Source of the DNA: Leucaena leucocephala
Taxonomy: Eukaryota > Streptophyta > Magnoliopsida > Fabales > Fabaceae
Direction of reading: 5' to 3'
DNA length: 64,000 nt
Assembly (NCBI GenBank): GCA_037074615.1
Contig: CM073562.1
Coordinates: 4,511,001 to 4,575,000 of the forward strand
Shown here in pieces: positions 32,936 to 45,964 of the stretch; position 1 is the first letter of the stretch; every line of letters starts with the position of its first letter. The position numbers and the translations under genes were made by a program. The notes under the pieces are model-generated. The model was not told the origin of the DNA, ran no database searches, and saw nothing but the letters and a program-made list of their open reading frames with translations.

Positions 32936-34717
32936 TCATGAATTAAATCAACATTTTAAAACAACAATCATGGTCCATATACAAATAAGAAAAAAAAAAT
33001 CATAAATCCCATTTTAGTAGTAGGATTGTCGTCTCTTCCACGCCAAAAAAAAAAACTATTCTACAAGTAGCATTATATAGCTTCTGAATATTAGGTACAC
33101 TTTTTCTCCAATTATATGTATCTTTCGAGGCTTCTATGTCTTCCTTAAATCACATTATTAATACATTTCTTTTTTCTTTTTTTTTTGCTTCCGTGTCTGT
33201 ATTTATCATCTTATCATTTTATGACTTGTTTGGCATTAGCAAAAGTAACTTTTATTATTATTATTTATTTTTGTCAATTAAAACTAGGTAAAAGTGAATA
33301 AATATAATATTATTTATATTTGAATGTATTTTTATAAAAAAATTGTTTATAGAAACTTATATGAATACCGTTTAATGTTCAAATATAAAAAAATAAAAGT
33401 TAAAAATAAAAAAATACTTTAAAATAATTTTTAGATAAAAAGTTAGTTATCCCAAGACTATGCCCCGAATATAATTTTTTTTATTTCAACTAACTTTTTT
33501 TTTTTATCTTAGCTACTGACTTTTGAGAATTTATATTTTCTAATGTTATCCTAAATAAGTCCTTAAGCAGTAAGTAACAGTGTGCTTTCATCTTAATAAG
33601 ATCAAGCCTACTCCTATTCTCTATCAGATGGGATGAGAAAATATGAGAAAAAAGTGGGGAAAATGTTTTTTTTTCTTTTATGTATAGATAGATAAATACG
33701 AGAAAACACAAAAATAGTAATTTCACAATAACGATAATATTCTTTTGCCAAAAAACGAAAGATGTTTCAAGACAATTTTGGAAGACGTATTTTCTCTCCA
33801 ATGAAAACTTTAGAGGGAAACATAAAGGCACCATCCTATTTTTTTTTCTTCCACGTTTTTTTACTCTTGATTATATCTTCCTATCCAAATAAGGAGACAA
33901 ATATATTTCTTTTTCCTTCTATTTTTTCTTTCAATTATTTTTTATCCATCCAAATATATAATTAATTGTATTAACAAACTGTTAGTTAAGATGATAAATA
34001 GTCTCACTCCTATAAAGAGAATAATAAAATAGAAAATATATTTATTGAGAAGTCTTTAATTTCAATGCTCCTAACTTGATAAAGATTAGATTTGAGTTTG
34101 AGTTTTGAAACCTGAATTTTTTAATGAATAAAATTAATCACCAATTCAAGCCATCGTATTAAATTCAGTAAATGGAAATGCTACCTCATCCGAATGTTTC
34201 TCCCTTTTGCATCCAAACACTAGCTTCCGGGTGTGATCTTATCTTAAAAGAGATTGCTTGTTCTTGTTGCTTCCTTTGCTTTTCGGCCAAATATTGCTTT
34301 GTATAGTGAGTGCCCCTCACTTTTGTAACTACCATCATAGGATCTATCTTGAAATTTGGGGGCTTTTTGTAATTTTTTCATTCCCAACAACTAAAATTGT
34401 TTTTTTCCTTTTGGTCTTTTGATGAAAAAGACAATATGGCATTAAAATATGAAAAGTCACATGGTAGTACATCTCAAAACAATAGAAAGAAAACAACCAG
34501 CAACCGAGGTGAACACAACATGGACCTCATGAGTCCCAAATGGCCTATGATAGCCCAAACACATAATGGCATAATAAATCCCCCAACGCTATCATGCTTT
34601 AGTTAGTCCCGCCCAAATTATTGACCTCACCACTAAAAAGGAGGGTAACACGAGATTTTTCTTAAAAAAAATCATCCTATTACCACTCTTACTTAAACAT
34701 ACTTAATTATAAAATTT

Positions 34718-34919
34718 TGTTAGAATCTAGAGTATTAGTGCTGATATGATTATACCCATTACAATACTAAAAGTTAGGTCTAACGAAAGAGACAAGTTAA
34801 AGACAAACATTCACATCTCTATATACAATGTTCATATAGAGTATTTATGATATCTTATTAGATTGAGTTAACTAACTGATTTATATATGATATAACCAAT
34901 ATTCTAACAAGATTCTTAT
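34718..34919. mobile_element. Short element with TGTTAGAAT/ATTCTAACA ends
   Basis: A 202-bp segment begins TGTTAGAAT and ends ATTCTAACA. One more base on each side makes a perfect 10-bp inverted pair. TGTTA...TAACA ends are usual for Copia long terminal repeats, so it may be a small solo LTR or a MITE. No matching 5-bp target duplication was found, which weakens the call. Confidence 0.35.
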
Positions 34920-37900
34920 TGTAAGAGGTATCTAACATGATTCCTTCTAAATTGTGATCCTTGTACATTAGTAAAAAAGGAAAATGGTTACTATCAAGAT
35001 TTTCAGCTAAAGAAGAGATCTTTTATGGGATTTGGTTAATGAAACAACATGGCCAATGAAAAATAATTTGGCTGATTGATTACTAGTTAGGTTAGGTTCA
35101 ATGCACGTATGGACATTGAGTACATGACTTGTGATAATTCTCTTATTAGTTGGTTTACTATTATAATAGTAGTAAAGAAGAAGGCTTCGCTCTTGTTTTA
35201 ATAGTTTAGTATTATTTTATTTCATGTCTAATAAAAGAAGGGAAGCTCCTCGTATGGGGAAAAGGCTAAATGGTGTTGTTTCTTCGTGGTTTACTAAAAA
35301 TCCTTTTATCAAAATAGAATAATTAATGCACTTTGATTTGATTATGTATGTAAAAAAAAAAGCCTATGTTTGCTCTAACAATAAGAATGTAAATACTCAT
35401 TCAGATACACCACATCATAACCAATATATAGAGCAAATTATATGTAATTTTTTTTAAATGAAACGATGCATTATAATTTGCTCTAACATATTTTTTTTGG
35501 GGGGAAAACGTCACACTTGGTTGCTTCTTGCTTCCATATAGACAAATCTCTTGGACAATGAAAATCGTGATGCGATTATGACATCAATGTATTTAATATA
35601 TAATGTAAAATTTTGAAAACAATAATTGTTTTATAATTTATTTCAAATTTGAATTAGATCCCTATATTTTATTTTATTTAAATTGAGTTCGATCCATTGT
35701 ATTGTAAGCATTTATTTTCAAGTGTAAAATTCTTTAATTTTAATTTATAAAATTTCATGAACTTTATGTAATTTATTTTGTTTCATTTCATGTTTTTAAG
35801 GTGTTTTTCTATTAATGAAATTTCATAAAATATATAAAATAAAATTAATGAATCAAATAATAAGTACTAAAAAATTGTAGAAACTTAATTCAAAATTAAA
35901 GTACTTGCAACTCTAAGACATTATTTAGTTAGGATTTTTAGAGAGAATGGAAGATATAAATATGTTTGATTTAAAAAATAGAAGAGAAAGAAAAGGTTTA
36001 CAATTTTATCTTTTCGTACTTCTTTCCCCTCTTCCTATTGCCATCCAAAATTAGAGATTTTTGGAGAATGACAAATTTTTATTCTAATATTAACAAAAAT
36101 AATTATAATATCTTTTTATTATTATAATATTATATCTCTTGACTTAAAACTATTTTTTCTTACATATTACTATCAATACTAAATTTTTTTTTGCGTTTTT
36201 AGCTACTATTAGGTAAAATAGTTATACCAAATATATATTCTAGATTATTTAACTAGATTAGGAATATTTTTTTTTCTGTGTAAGCTTGTATAGCATTAAT
36301 ATAAAAATATATATTTTAAGGTAAGTATATTGGTAAAAAATAGTATGTATATGTTATAAATATATTTATATATCTTATAATTATAAAAGTAATGTCAGAA
36401 TGTTAACATTTTTTTATATTTTTTAATTTCTTAATTTTATAAGATATTAAAATTAATGGGATATGTTAAAATTAATGAAACTATGCTTTGAAATGTATAT
36501 AAAAATATTTTTATTATATATAAATTATGTAATAGGTTTTTTAATATTTATATTTTATAAAATAATAATTTTGATATAAATATTATAAAAAAATTAAATA
36601 AAAAAATAAAAATATATTTATTAATTTATAATTAGCTTTTCTATATTTTTGAACTCAACAATAAATCTTTACTCCCCTATTCTTTAACCAAAACAAAACT
36701 TATACCCTCCCTATTTTTAGTTAAACCAAATAAAGCTTAAAGATTTCAGGATTAATTTCCCTTTAAAGTTTTTAATCAAGCTGCATTATCCATATAACGA
36801 TGCATTGTTTTACTGCTTTCTACTTTATATATAAAAAAAAAGAATAATTCATTTTTGAGATTTTATATCATAGAAGAAAAATAAAAAAAAAATTGTATCT
36901 GATTTCGAGATAATTCACTCTGGTTTATAAGTATATATAAAAACGAGGAAGGATCATTTTTACAAAATGAGGAAAAACTTGAATAAGAAAAATTCAAAAA
37001 TACGCTATTATTTATTGGGAAAATGACCCAAAATTACTTTGGGAGTAAATTAATCATTTTAAAGCAACATAAATTTTCAAAATTATAAGGATGGATCAAG
37101 GTTTTTTAAAAGAAGAAATAAATGAACAAAAATATCCTTGCGTGATTGACGCATAGCTCAATTGTAAATAATAAAAAAATCAGTTGCAATTTGCCAAATC
37201 TCAATTGCAAATTTAGGAGGATCATATTGAAATAAGTTACAAAATTATGAAAAATTTGTAAATATTAAAAGTTCAATTGCAAATGTTTTAATAAATAACA
37301 AAAAAATAATAGTAAATCAGTAAATGATGAAAGTTCTGCAAATCTAAAAGGATTAATTTATAAGTCACTTGCAATTAATCTTTCTGATTGCAATTATGTT
37401 TTCAACATTTGTAACCAAGCTCCTAGAATTTACAAAATCTCTACAATTTATAACTTGCAACGGATCTTTTAATATTTGCAATTCATCTTCCACAATTTAT
37501 ACCGAATCACATACAATTGTAAAAGGGCGTTTTTTCTGGATTTACTTCTTATTTAAAAAGAAAAATTTAGAAAAAGTCTTTCATTATAAATTTGATTGAT
37601 AAGAAGTTATCCTAAGGAGGAGGAAAGGGCCCTACAAATTTTATACACACATAGTGTCAAAATATTCTTACCAATAAATTTTCTAAAAAAACATATTACA
37701 TGGACCTATATTTTTTTAAAATTTAATTTAATATTTACATATTTTTTCTCAATTAAATTTTTAATTTTATTCTATTAATATCATTAATTCTTATATAGAG
37801 ACTAACTATATTAATAGTATTAATAAAATAAAATTAAATAATTTAATTAAGACAAAAAAACACAGCACCTATAAGGTTGCTAGAGTTAAAATTTAAAAGA

Positions 37901-38144
37901 AACAAGAAGGCTACACAATGATTTTTCCCTGCCCTTTAGTATAGACTTTTCCCAATTTTTCTTATTTAAAATTTGAGGGATTCTCTGAAATTTTAAGAAT
38001 TCATGGTCCTTTATAGTGATTTTCTTCCATGGCCTTTATGTGTGATTCTCCCTCATTTTATCGGGGAGCACCTAGTATTGCGAGCCCTGCAGAAGGAAGT
38101 GGACAGTGTCTGTGTGCTCGCTTGAATAATGGGTATCAGTTCTA

Positions 38145-38158
38145 CATCTATATATATA
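38145..38158 (+). promoter_or_regulatory. CYB561: TATA-box candidate for the b561 gene
   Basis: CTATATATATAATAA lies about 95-105 bp upstream of the b561 start codon, followed by a CT-rich leader (GTATCTCTCTCTCCGTTG). Spacing suits a plant core promoter. Confidence 0.45.
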
Positions 38159-38252
38159 ATAATCCTTCCCTGTATCGGCGGATGTTGCCATTGCATTAGA
38201 ATAAACAAGTAATCTTTCTGGTTGTATCTCTCTCTCCGTTGAGAACAGAGAA

Positions 38253-41200
38253 ATGGCTTCTCCTCCAGCGGTGAAGTTCCCGATCTATCTGACAGTGCGA
38301 GTGATTGGCGTCTTCGTTACGCTTCTTCTTCTCACCTGGGTTCTGCATTTCAGAGGAGGCCTCGCCCTCGTTTCCCATGACAAAAATCTCATTTTCAATG
38401 TATCTCTCCTTCTCTTTCTTCTCTTGTCTTGAAAATTAAATTAAGTGTTATTGTGGTCCCGATAGAACTTAAACTGTTGTTCAGGAGATTCTCTTTTGAT
38501 AATTGAGCTGTCTCCGTGGGATTAAAAATTGATTTTGGACGGAACCGAATCAATTCGGTGATGGATGGATGGGAAAGAAAAAATTGAGAATCTTGGGCGT
38601 TGAATGTCTGAATTATTCGTAGTGGAATTGCGGCGAATGGGGTTTCCAATTTCCTTTGCGGATATTGTATTGGATTTCTGGGTGTGAGAATCCTAAGTTT
38701 GGGTTCTTTGATCCTACCGCAATTGCATTCCTTACAGTTTCTGTGATCCTAATAATGTATTTCTTGTTCTTTTCTCGCTGTTTATAACAGTTCAGTTCAA
38801 GAAATCATTCATTTTGACATAGATTGGTGAGGAAGACTGAGAAAGTAGTTCATTATTGCTCTTTTCACAATGTCACAATGGAATGGTAAACGGAGTCTAG
38901 AATGAACATTTCCTCCTAACTTGTGAACTATTGTCTTCTTCTGACCAAAAAAAAAAAAACGAACTAGTGTTTTCTGTGGGATTCCATTATTTTGATCGCA
39001 CAGTTTGATGGAAATCGCATTTTAATCAATTCGTTTGTTGACTTATATCTTTAACTTCTAAAGATATTTTTCTTGGTAAATTTGATTCCTGTTAATTATT
39101 TCATTGAAAGCTTTGCAGTTAATTTATATTTTACCGTAATTTAGTAGCTATAACATGATTTTTGCCTATTGGCAATTGATGTGCCAGTCAATTTTGATGA
39201 CTCTATTGTTATTATGTAAACTACAGGTCCATCCAGTGTTGTTGGTGATTGGACTTATCCTGATCAATGGTGAAGGTAAAGGCTCTTCCTTGTTTACTTT
39301 GAATAACATTGGAGGTATACATCATTATTAGCATTTAGCAATAGCAACATCTTTTTGAAACTTTTTAATCTTTCCGTGAAGTATTTCAATCCACTATTGC
39401 AGTATGAACTTATTGGTCTTTATTTCAATGAATGAATTATTTATGTTATTGCATGAATAATCAACAAACTAGCTATTATAGAGGACATGGAATTGAGAAA
39501 TTGATGGCATAGACTGACTGGAGTAACTTAAAATTTGGGTTTTCTTACTTCAAGTAGTGCAACGAAGCATACGAAAAATCATATTCATATTTTTTGCTTA
39601 GTGTTCATATTTGTTAGCACAAAATGCAGTGTTACTGGTCTATTCATATGTGCCATTCCCTCTGAAAGAGAAACACTTTTCTGTTCTTTGGGCTTGTTAA
39701 CCTTGCTTATGTAATAGATAAGTTTATAGGAAGTTTTAGGTCCTGGAAAAGGATTAACAATTTAATGATCTGTTAATACATTTTCTATCTTAGTAATTTA
39801 GGATTTTCAGTGCCATTGTTGATTTACCTTGATTGTTCTGACTCTCATCCTCCTATATATATATATATATATATATAGCATATTTAGTATATGACTAATA
39901 TGATATGTAAATGATCCTGCCATCTTATTTATGCATAACTCATTGTATGGCCATTGATTCTATTATGCATGATTGCCTGTATCAAGCCAAGATGCTTGCA
40001 TTGTTTTATCTTCATGACATGCACGCACAAATCTATTTACTTCCACTGTCACTTGATGACATCTTAGAAGCTAATACTATGTTTTGCCTTAAAGTAAGTA
40101 AATGAGCACAAGGTAATGAATTATCATACGATATGTTAAAATAGATGAAGATTTCAATCAAACCACTTTTTCTTGGTTGATGTTAAAATAGATGAAGATT
40201 TCAATCAAACCACTTTTTCTTGGTTGATGAAGTACGTTTGCTGTAAGATTTTGTTGGGATTTTCCAATCATTTCATGTTGTAAGACTGGTACATATAGTT
40301 ATAGAAATTAGAAAATGGTTTCTGAAGAGGACAGAGTAATGTTGATTGCGTACTGGTTGTTTTTGTTGGTCCCTGTCCCAAGAAGTTAGGTAGAGAATTT
40401 TCTATATCTTTTACCTTTGGATCATGAACGTGCCAATTGACCATGCAACATCTAAAATTGCATAGTTCAAAGGCTGAAAGCCTTGTCTTTTAAATTATCC
40501 CCCATCAGATATAGATTAGAAGGTCACGTGTCTTCTAAATTAACTCCTATAATCTACTTAGAGTGCTGAGTGGAGTATGTCAAATTGAACCCTGAAAGCC
40601 CCACATTATGCCCTTACGACATTTCTCCCTAAGATTACCCCTAAAATTGAGAAATGAGCATATGAATATTGGGTATGTTTCCTGTCATTCGTTCAGAGTG
40701 CTTTTGGTATCTAAAGGCTGATGACACTAGGGATAGCTTTGTCTTCCCCAACCCTGAGAAGAAGCAGTTTTCCTACTCAATAAAAGCCAGAGGCGGGAAG
40801 ACAACAAGATTTTATTTTTGTTCTGGCTAGATAATGTGATACAAGATTGGGGGGCTAGCTAGTACCTTCAAAATGCTTTTAACCTCTTTGTTCAAAAGCA
40901 CATCTTACCAACTCTGGCTAATTCCATTCTCTTTCTGTAGTTTCCAAACAGCTGTTTCCTTACAAATTCATCCTTTGGTAATTTCTGAGTTATGCTTCCT
41001 GACCATTTAGTATTTGATGAATAACTTCATGTTTTCGTATAACTTCGTGCAGCGATGCTTGCATATAAGTCGTTACCAGGAACAAAAGACTTTAAAAAAG
41101 TAGTTCATCTCGCATTACAATTTGTTTCTTTCATTTTAAGTCTGATTGGGGTGTGGGCTGCTTGGAAGTTTCACATTGACAAGGGCATCGACAATTTCTA

Positions 41201-42125
41201 CAGTCTGCATTCGTGGCTGGGTGTGGCTTGCCTTTTCTTATTCTTGATCCAGGTATCTGTTAGCCTTTTTTTCCTTTCTGAAAAAAGTTTCACAATGGGG
41301 TCTAAGCCCAAAAGCTCAGGTATTCTTTTGTATTTCTTCACACCCTTGGATTTCACTATTGCATCTATTAGAGATTTTATTGCAACTATTTATGGACTTT
41401 CACATAATAGCATAACCATCTGAAGTGATTAGTCTTTAGCATAATTTGATTGCCTTTATGGCTGATGTTTATTACAGACTTTATTGAAACTATTTATGAA
41501 CTTGGATAAGAATTGGCAAGTGTTCCGCAAGTGAACTGTTTTTCCATGCCTTCAACATGAAAGGATTTTCATGTGAAAAGGCGTAAATAGAAATTTAGAA
41601 ATCATAGTTAAAGGATAAAACTTGCATAACATTCTTTAGACAAACATTTTTTGTGTAGAAGTAAAAAAAAATCATTTTGTGATGTCATAGAAGAACCTAA
41701 TATAGCAAACGCAGGAAAAATTAACCATTCATGGATCTTCATCTAATATCTAAACCTTTTGAATGAAGCGGTCTTTGACAGTGCCTATCTCACTTACTGC
41801 TGTTATTTTTTTGTGTTAGTGGGTTGCTGGATTCATAACCTTCTGGTTCCCAGGAGGCTCAAAAAATAGCAGAATGTCTCTGTTGCCATGGCATGTTTTC
41901 GTTGGGATCTATATTTATGGCATTGCTATAGTTACAGCTACTACAGGTATCTTAGAAAAGGCTACATTCCTTCAAGCCAGCAACATAATCTCACGCTATT
42001 CCAGTGAAGCAATGTTGGTAAATTCCTTGGGCATGTTGATCATCATCTTAGGTGGCTTAGTGATTCTTGGAGTCCTTACACCGGCTAATAGTAAAGCTGA
42101 TTTGATCATTAGAGGCAATGAGTAA
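38253..42125 (+). CDS. CYB561: Cytochrome b561, transmembrane ascorbate ferrireductase
   Basis: Four exons, 38253-38399, 39227-39275, 41053-41252 and 41820-42125, all GT-AG and in frame, give 233 residues, the usual size for plant cytochrome b561. Six hydrophobic segments fit the six-helix fold. The four haem-ligating histidines are at 51 (NVHPVLL), 84 (VVHLALQ), 118 (SLHSWLG) and 157 (LPWHVFVG). Lys81 and Arg150 on one face and His106 on the other match positions linked to ascorbate binding in the plant structure, recalled from family knowledge.

The protein carries electrons from cytosolic ascorbate across a membrane, typically the tonoplast, to monodehydroascorbate or ferric chelates. The sequence (YLTVRVIGV..., GGLAL, INGEAMLAYKS) is closest in memory to the Arabidopsis ACYB-2 type. 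The start is the first ATG after the leader. Exon 3 stays open into intron 3 for about 57 codons, but that read-through lacks helices 4-6 with the fourth haem ligand. Confidence 0.94.
39854..39877. repeat. (AT)n microsatellite in b561 intron 2
   Basis: Twelve uninterrupted TA units inside the large second intron. Confidence 0.85.
40133..40226. repeat. Perfect 47-bp tandem duplication in b561 intron 2
   Basis: Two identical 47-bp units, 40133-40179 and 40180-40226, each beginning ATGTTAAAATAGATGAAG and ending TTTTTCTTGGTTG. No mismatch was seen between them, so the duplication is recent. Confidence 0.9.
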
Positions 42126-43231
42126 ATTTCATAGTATAATAAGCCTTTCAAAATTGAGGAAGTGCAAGCTTTTTTGTATGTGGTTTCTAATACACAGCTT
42201 GGATGGTGTACTACTAGTTAGATTATAATAATAGACAGTTTTTTCTGTTCAGGATGCTCAAGTTCTTCTCTAGTTGGCCCTTGTTCAAATTATTCTTCTT
42301 TCTCGCTCGAAATCAGAGCATGAGTAAATTATCCTTCTTTCTTTCGATAAGTGTTCAAAATTCAAATTATGGTGTGTCTTTGATTCTTGTTCTAAAATAT
42401 GGATTTCATTAGTTTGACGTTACATTGCGTAATTGGATTGATGTTTAGAAGTAATTTTAGATGAATATATGAGAAGAGTTTAACATAGAAGTACTTTTAA
42501 AATTATAGTTTAAAAGTTTCCAGCTTGACATCGATTGACGAATTTTAATTTCACTACTTAAAAAAAAATAATTTTGAAATATTATAAAAGAAATAATTTT
42601 CAAAAAACAGTTGGCAATACTTGTGAGGTTTCTATTATTATTGCTCAGCCTGAGAATGTGCTTATAAATAACAGCTGAATCACGCATAAAATAATTTTCC
42701 AAAAATCAGTTGACAATACTTGAATATTCTTTGACGATTACGGATAAACCTTCTTATAACTATACTAATAGCATACTGCCTAATTATTTCATTTACTCAA
42801 TGGGGAAATAAGGAGATTAAGGAAGCCGTGAGTATGGGCAAAATTACAAGGGAAAATTGCATCGAGTTGCAAAACCCACTGCGACTAAACCCAGTTTACA
42901 GTCAGCAACTTTCAACTGCTAGATTACTCCTTCAGCTTGATCACTAAATTCTGGTATCACCAAGAACTTCAAACATAAAACGCATGGCATGTTTCAAAAG
43001 TAAACACTGGAAAAGGGTCAGAAACAGAGCTGAATCACTAAATGCTCAAATATTAGGAAAGTATAAACTACATCACAAACCACAATATAAATTGTCTTGA
43101 CTTTGATTTCAAATGCTGTATTTTCTTTAACTATGCATCCAAAACATCCCTAACATTGCTAAATAGAAACCATGATAAAACATGCTGATGGCTCTAACCC
43201 TTTATTTGTAATGAATATTCGCATGCTTTCA
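42126..43231. other. Space between convergent b561 and UMP1 genes
   Basis: Holds the b561 3' untranslated region (roughly to 42.4 kb), an AT-rich middle and the UMP1 3' untranslated region (roughly from 42.85 kb). No gene or structured element is seen. Confidence 0.55.
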
Positions 43232-45964
43232 TTATATGAAACTTGGGCAGACTGGCCCCTTGGAAAGACCAAGGCGAACTTCCATTCCATGGTGCATCTC
43301 TCGCGGCCGGAAAGATTCAGATTCTTTGGGATCTGCAGGCAACAAAAATGAAATTGAGAATAAGGCGCATAGGGAAAAACAGTGCAGCGATTAGAATGGG
43401 CAGCAATAAAGCACAGTCCTAACATTTTAATAATCATATAGATCCAAGGGAGAGACTGCACTTTTAGATGTTTTGTCTCCAAAAAAAAAAGGAAAGAAAG
43501 TGACAAATGAATTGTCTAACAATCTAGAATGCTACAGCAACATTTTCCAATCCTCAGTCTTCCCCATCTCTATTTATTAACAAAAACGTTAAAATGTAGA
43601 TAATCCTTTATTCAGGTTCAAGAAACTTGGAAACTTCAATAAGTAAATAAACTACGCCAACAGAATAAGATGTGGGCTGATTATATTATTACCATTAAGA
43701 TAATCCTCAAAACCAATGTGATCAAGGCTTCCATTATAAGCTTCCAAACCCAGCATTGAAGATGGAATGGCTCCTGGAGGTCTCTGGAACCTACGAGGAA
43801 CCGTAACAATAAACATTTAAATAAAGCAGACCAAAGCCACTAATGCAATGGAGCCCATAGGAGAAACGGGTGTAAGGATAACAAATCACAGCAAATAGCC
43901 AAGTCCAATACAGCAAAAAAATCACACAAAAGAATTAATCCCAACCCCTTATAGAGGAACAGTTTATGCTATACACGGGATGGAATTGCTAATACTAATT
44001 ACTAATACCCTAGCAGATCGCTTGTTTTCTAGGGTTTAGTGTCTTTTTTACCCGCATAAAAGACAAACAACTCGTAAATACCTTAGATTCACAAGGCCAG
44101 TGCTTACTTTGAGATGAAAGGAGGTGAAATACGCAAAGCTTTCAAAATCAGACATGGAAACATTATTGGCCACTGCCCCTCCCATGGAAGAGGTCATAGT
44201 ACTGCCAGATCAAGGAGTTTTCAAGGTAGAGTTATCTTTGCTGCCATGCCAGCAAGCATATCACTGACCAAGGATCAGGTAATGTGCTGCCTGTAGGACT
44301 TGGTGCAAAGACTAGGGCCAATGTCAGTACAAACCACTACTTATGATGGCAAATTGCAGACTCTATGAATCCACAATAGCTACGAAAATGAATTTTTCAG
44401 AACTCACAAGTCACAATTCCTTCTATAATCATGCTGAAAGAGTATTCATGTTCTCTGGACGATATTAAATAGAAACTTGTTTACACTATAAATCACGCAT
44501 ACAACACATATTTTAGTGGAATATTCGGCGTTAGACATAACATACCAAAGACAGGCAAAGAAGGATACATATTTCACATTAGAAGAAAACTCAATTCAAA
44601 TTAGCTGTCCAAACAAGGATCATATGAGCATATGGATACATTTCGGAATAATCTATGTTTTCAAGAAAAGACATGGCATCATTGGAAAACTACAGATTAC
44701 CGATCTGCTATGGAAAATATAAAATAACTATCCCAACATATAATTTGACATTTCAAATATTTCTATATCAGTATATCAGTGGCAGAGGGATGCATTTAGC
44801 AAAAGTGGAAAGTATTTCTTGATAAGAATGGCTATTTTATAATATGGATTAATTCAACTTCCGTAAACTTAATTGACTTTAAATCCCATTTAACTCACCA
44901 TATTAATTAATGTGAGAGGGAAAAAAATGAGAACAGGTATATATAAGTATTCTTATCAATATAATCAGGTTCTCTCATTCCTTTGCATACGGTAGGGTGA
45001 GTGTTAAGAAAAACAAGCTTTAGCCTCATCCACATGCACCAAAGAACATAACATTATTAATCCACAATACCATATGGTTTGATATTCTTCACAAGTTAGT
45101 CGTTGCATTTATAAGTACATAAAGATATTGTAATATAAATTTTGTATCATGTCTTATTGCCCTATACCATGCGGTTTCGCACTGCCTCAGATTTTCATTT
45201 TATGTGAAACGTCCTATGTTCAAAAAATTCAGAGGGAACTCGTTGCTTCCAGATACACGCTACAACAAATTCAAAAAACTAGACACTATCATACCTAGAA
45301 AGTATTTGCCGGTCCAGGTCCATCTTCAGTGGTAAAGAAGACCCATAAGTATTGAGAATAACTTTTTGCTTCATCGTTTCCTGTGTTCGCGTTGCCTAAA
45401 ATTAACAGAGTGGAGAAACTTCATCACAGAGTAAACCATGATGAACACCAAGACTTCATGATTTCCATCAGAAAGAAAGCCAAACACAACACTACACTTT
45501 GTAGTCTCTTTCAACCCCAATGGTTAAAAGTAATAATAAATTCCCAACTTTTTCAGACCACCGAGTTCTTCATAACAATGGTTAAAGTAACTTGCAACGA
45601 CAGGAACCCTATTTGCGGAGAAAATCTCGGTTAGGAGAAAAATAGATCAACAATATTAAAATTATATCCAACCAGCAAAAGCCCTGATAAAAGGGGACAA
45701 CTGCAAAATGCTCAAATAGAAATCCAGCTGTGACCGGCGTTCTACAGCTAAAAACCCCAGACAAATTAATTATTGGAACTTCAAACACGGAATACAAACA
45801 AGGAAATCCAGAGTAAGAGAAGAGAAAATGATTACAGATTCCTGAGCGGATTGAAGGGGATGAGATCCAACGATGTCACTCTTGACGCCCTGAAGTCCGA
45901 AACGAAGCTTGTCATTTTGGATCCCTCCGATTTGGTGAGCGATGGTCATCGGCACGTCCTCCAT
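43232..45964 (-). CDS. UMP1: Proteasome maturation factor UMP1
   Basis: Four exons on the minus strand, 45964-45836, 45395-45295, 43790-43693 and 43332-43232, give 142 residues (Arabidopsis UMP1 has 141). All introns are GT-AG with phases 0, 2 and 1. Conserved family blocks are present in order: NDKLRFGLQGVKSDIVGSHP (18-37), NTYGSSLPLKMDLDRQILS (58-76), FQRPPGAIPSSMLGLEAYN (78-96), GFEDYLNDP (101-109) and HHGMEVRLGLSKGPVCPSFI at the C-terminus. UMP1 is the chaperone that holds half-proteasomes during assembly of the 20S core and becomes its first substrate. It acts in the cytosol and nucleus.

The first ATG gives MEDVPMTIAHQIGG. A CAG acceptor-like site about 30 bases upstream (TTGATACAG, about 45996) could mark a leader intron. 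The intron between exons 2 and 3 is about 1.5 kb and contains no recognised gene. Confidence 0.95.

Larger units (their letters stand above)
26291..38130. other. 12-kb gene-free AT-rich region
   Basis: No coding exon could be recognised on either strand. The open frames here are short and low in complexity. The region holds an inverted-repeat element (27800-28445), two pyrimidine-core MITE copies (29505-29965 and inverted 32245-32935), an inverted-end element (34718-34919) and long A+T stretches. Confidence 0.55.

Noticed and set aside
34397..34606. 69-codon plus-strand open frame
   Set aside because: No similarity to a known family, no splice partners, and located in a gene-free repeat-rich region; length is within chance expectation.
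41253..41423. Continuation of b561 exon 3 into intron 3 as a shorter protein
   Set aside because: The read-through lacks the fourth haem histidine and helices 4-6. A good GT donor and a downstream exon matching the family explain the locus better.
44114..44296. 60-codon plus-strand open frame inside the large UMP1 intron
   Set aside because: Less AT-rich than its surroundings but matches no family I know, has no leader or partner exons, and lies in an intron of the opposite strand. Possibly a decayed insertion.
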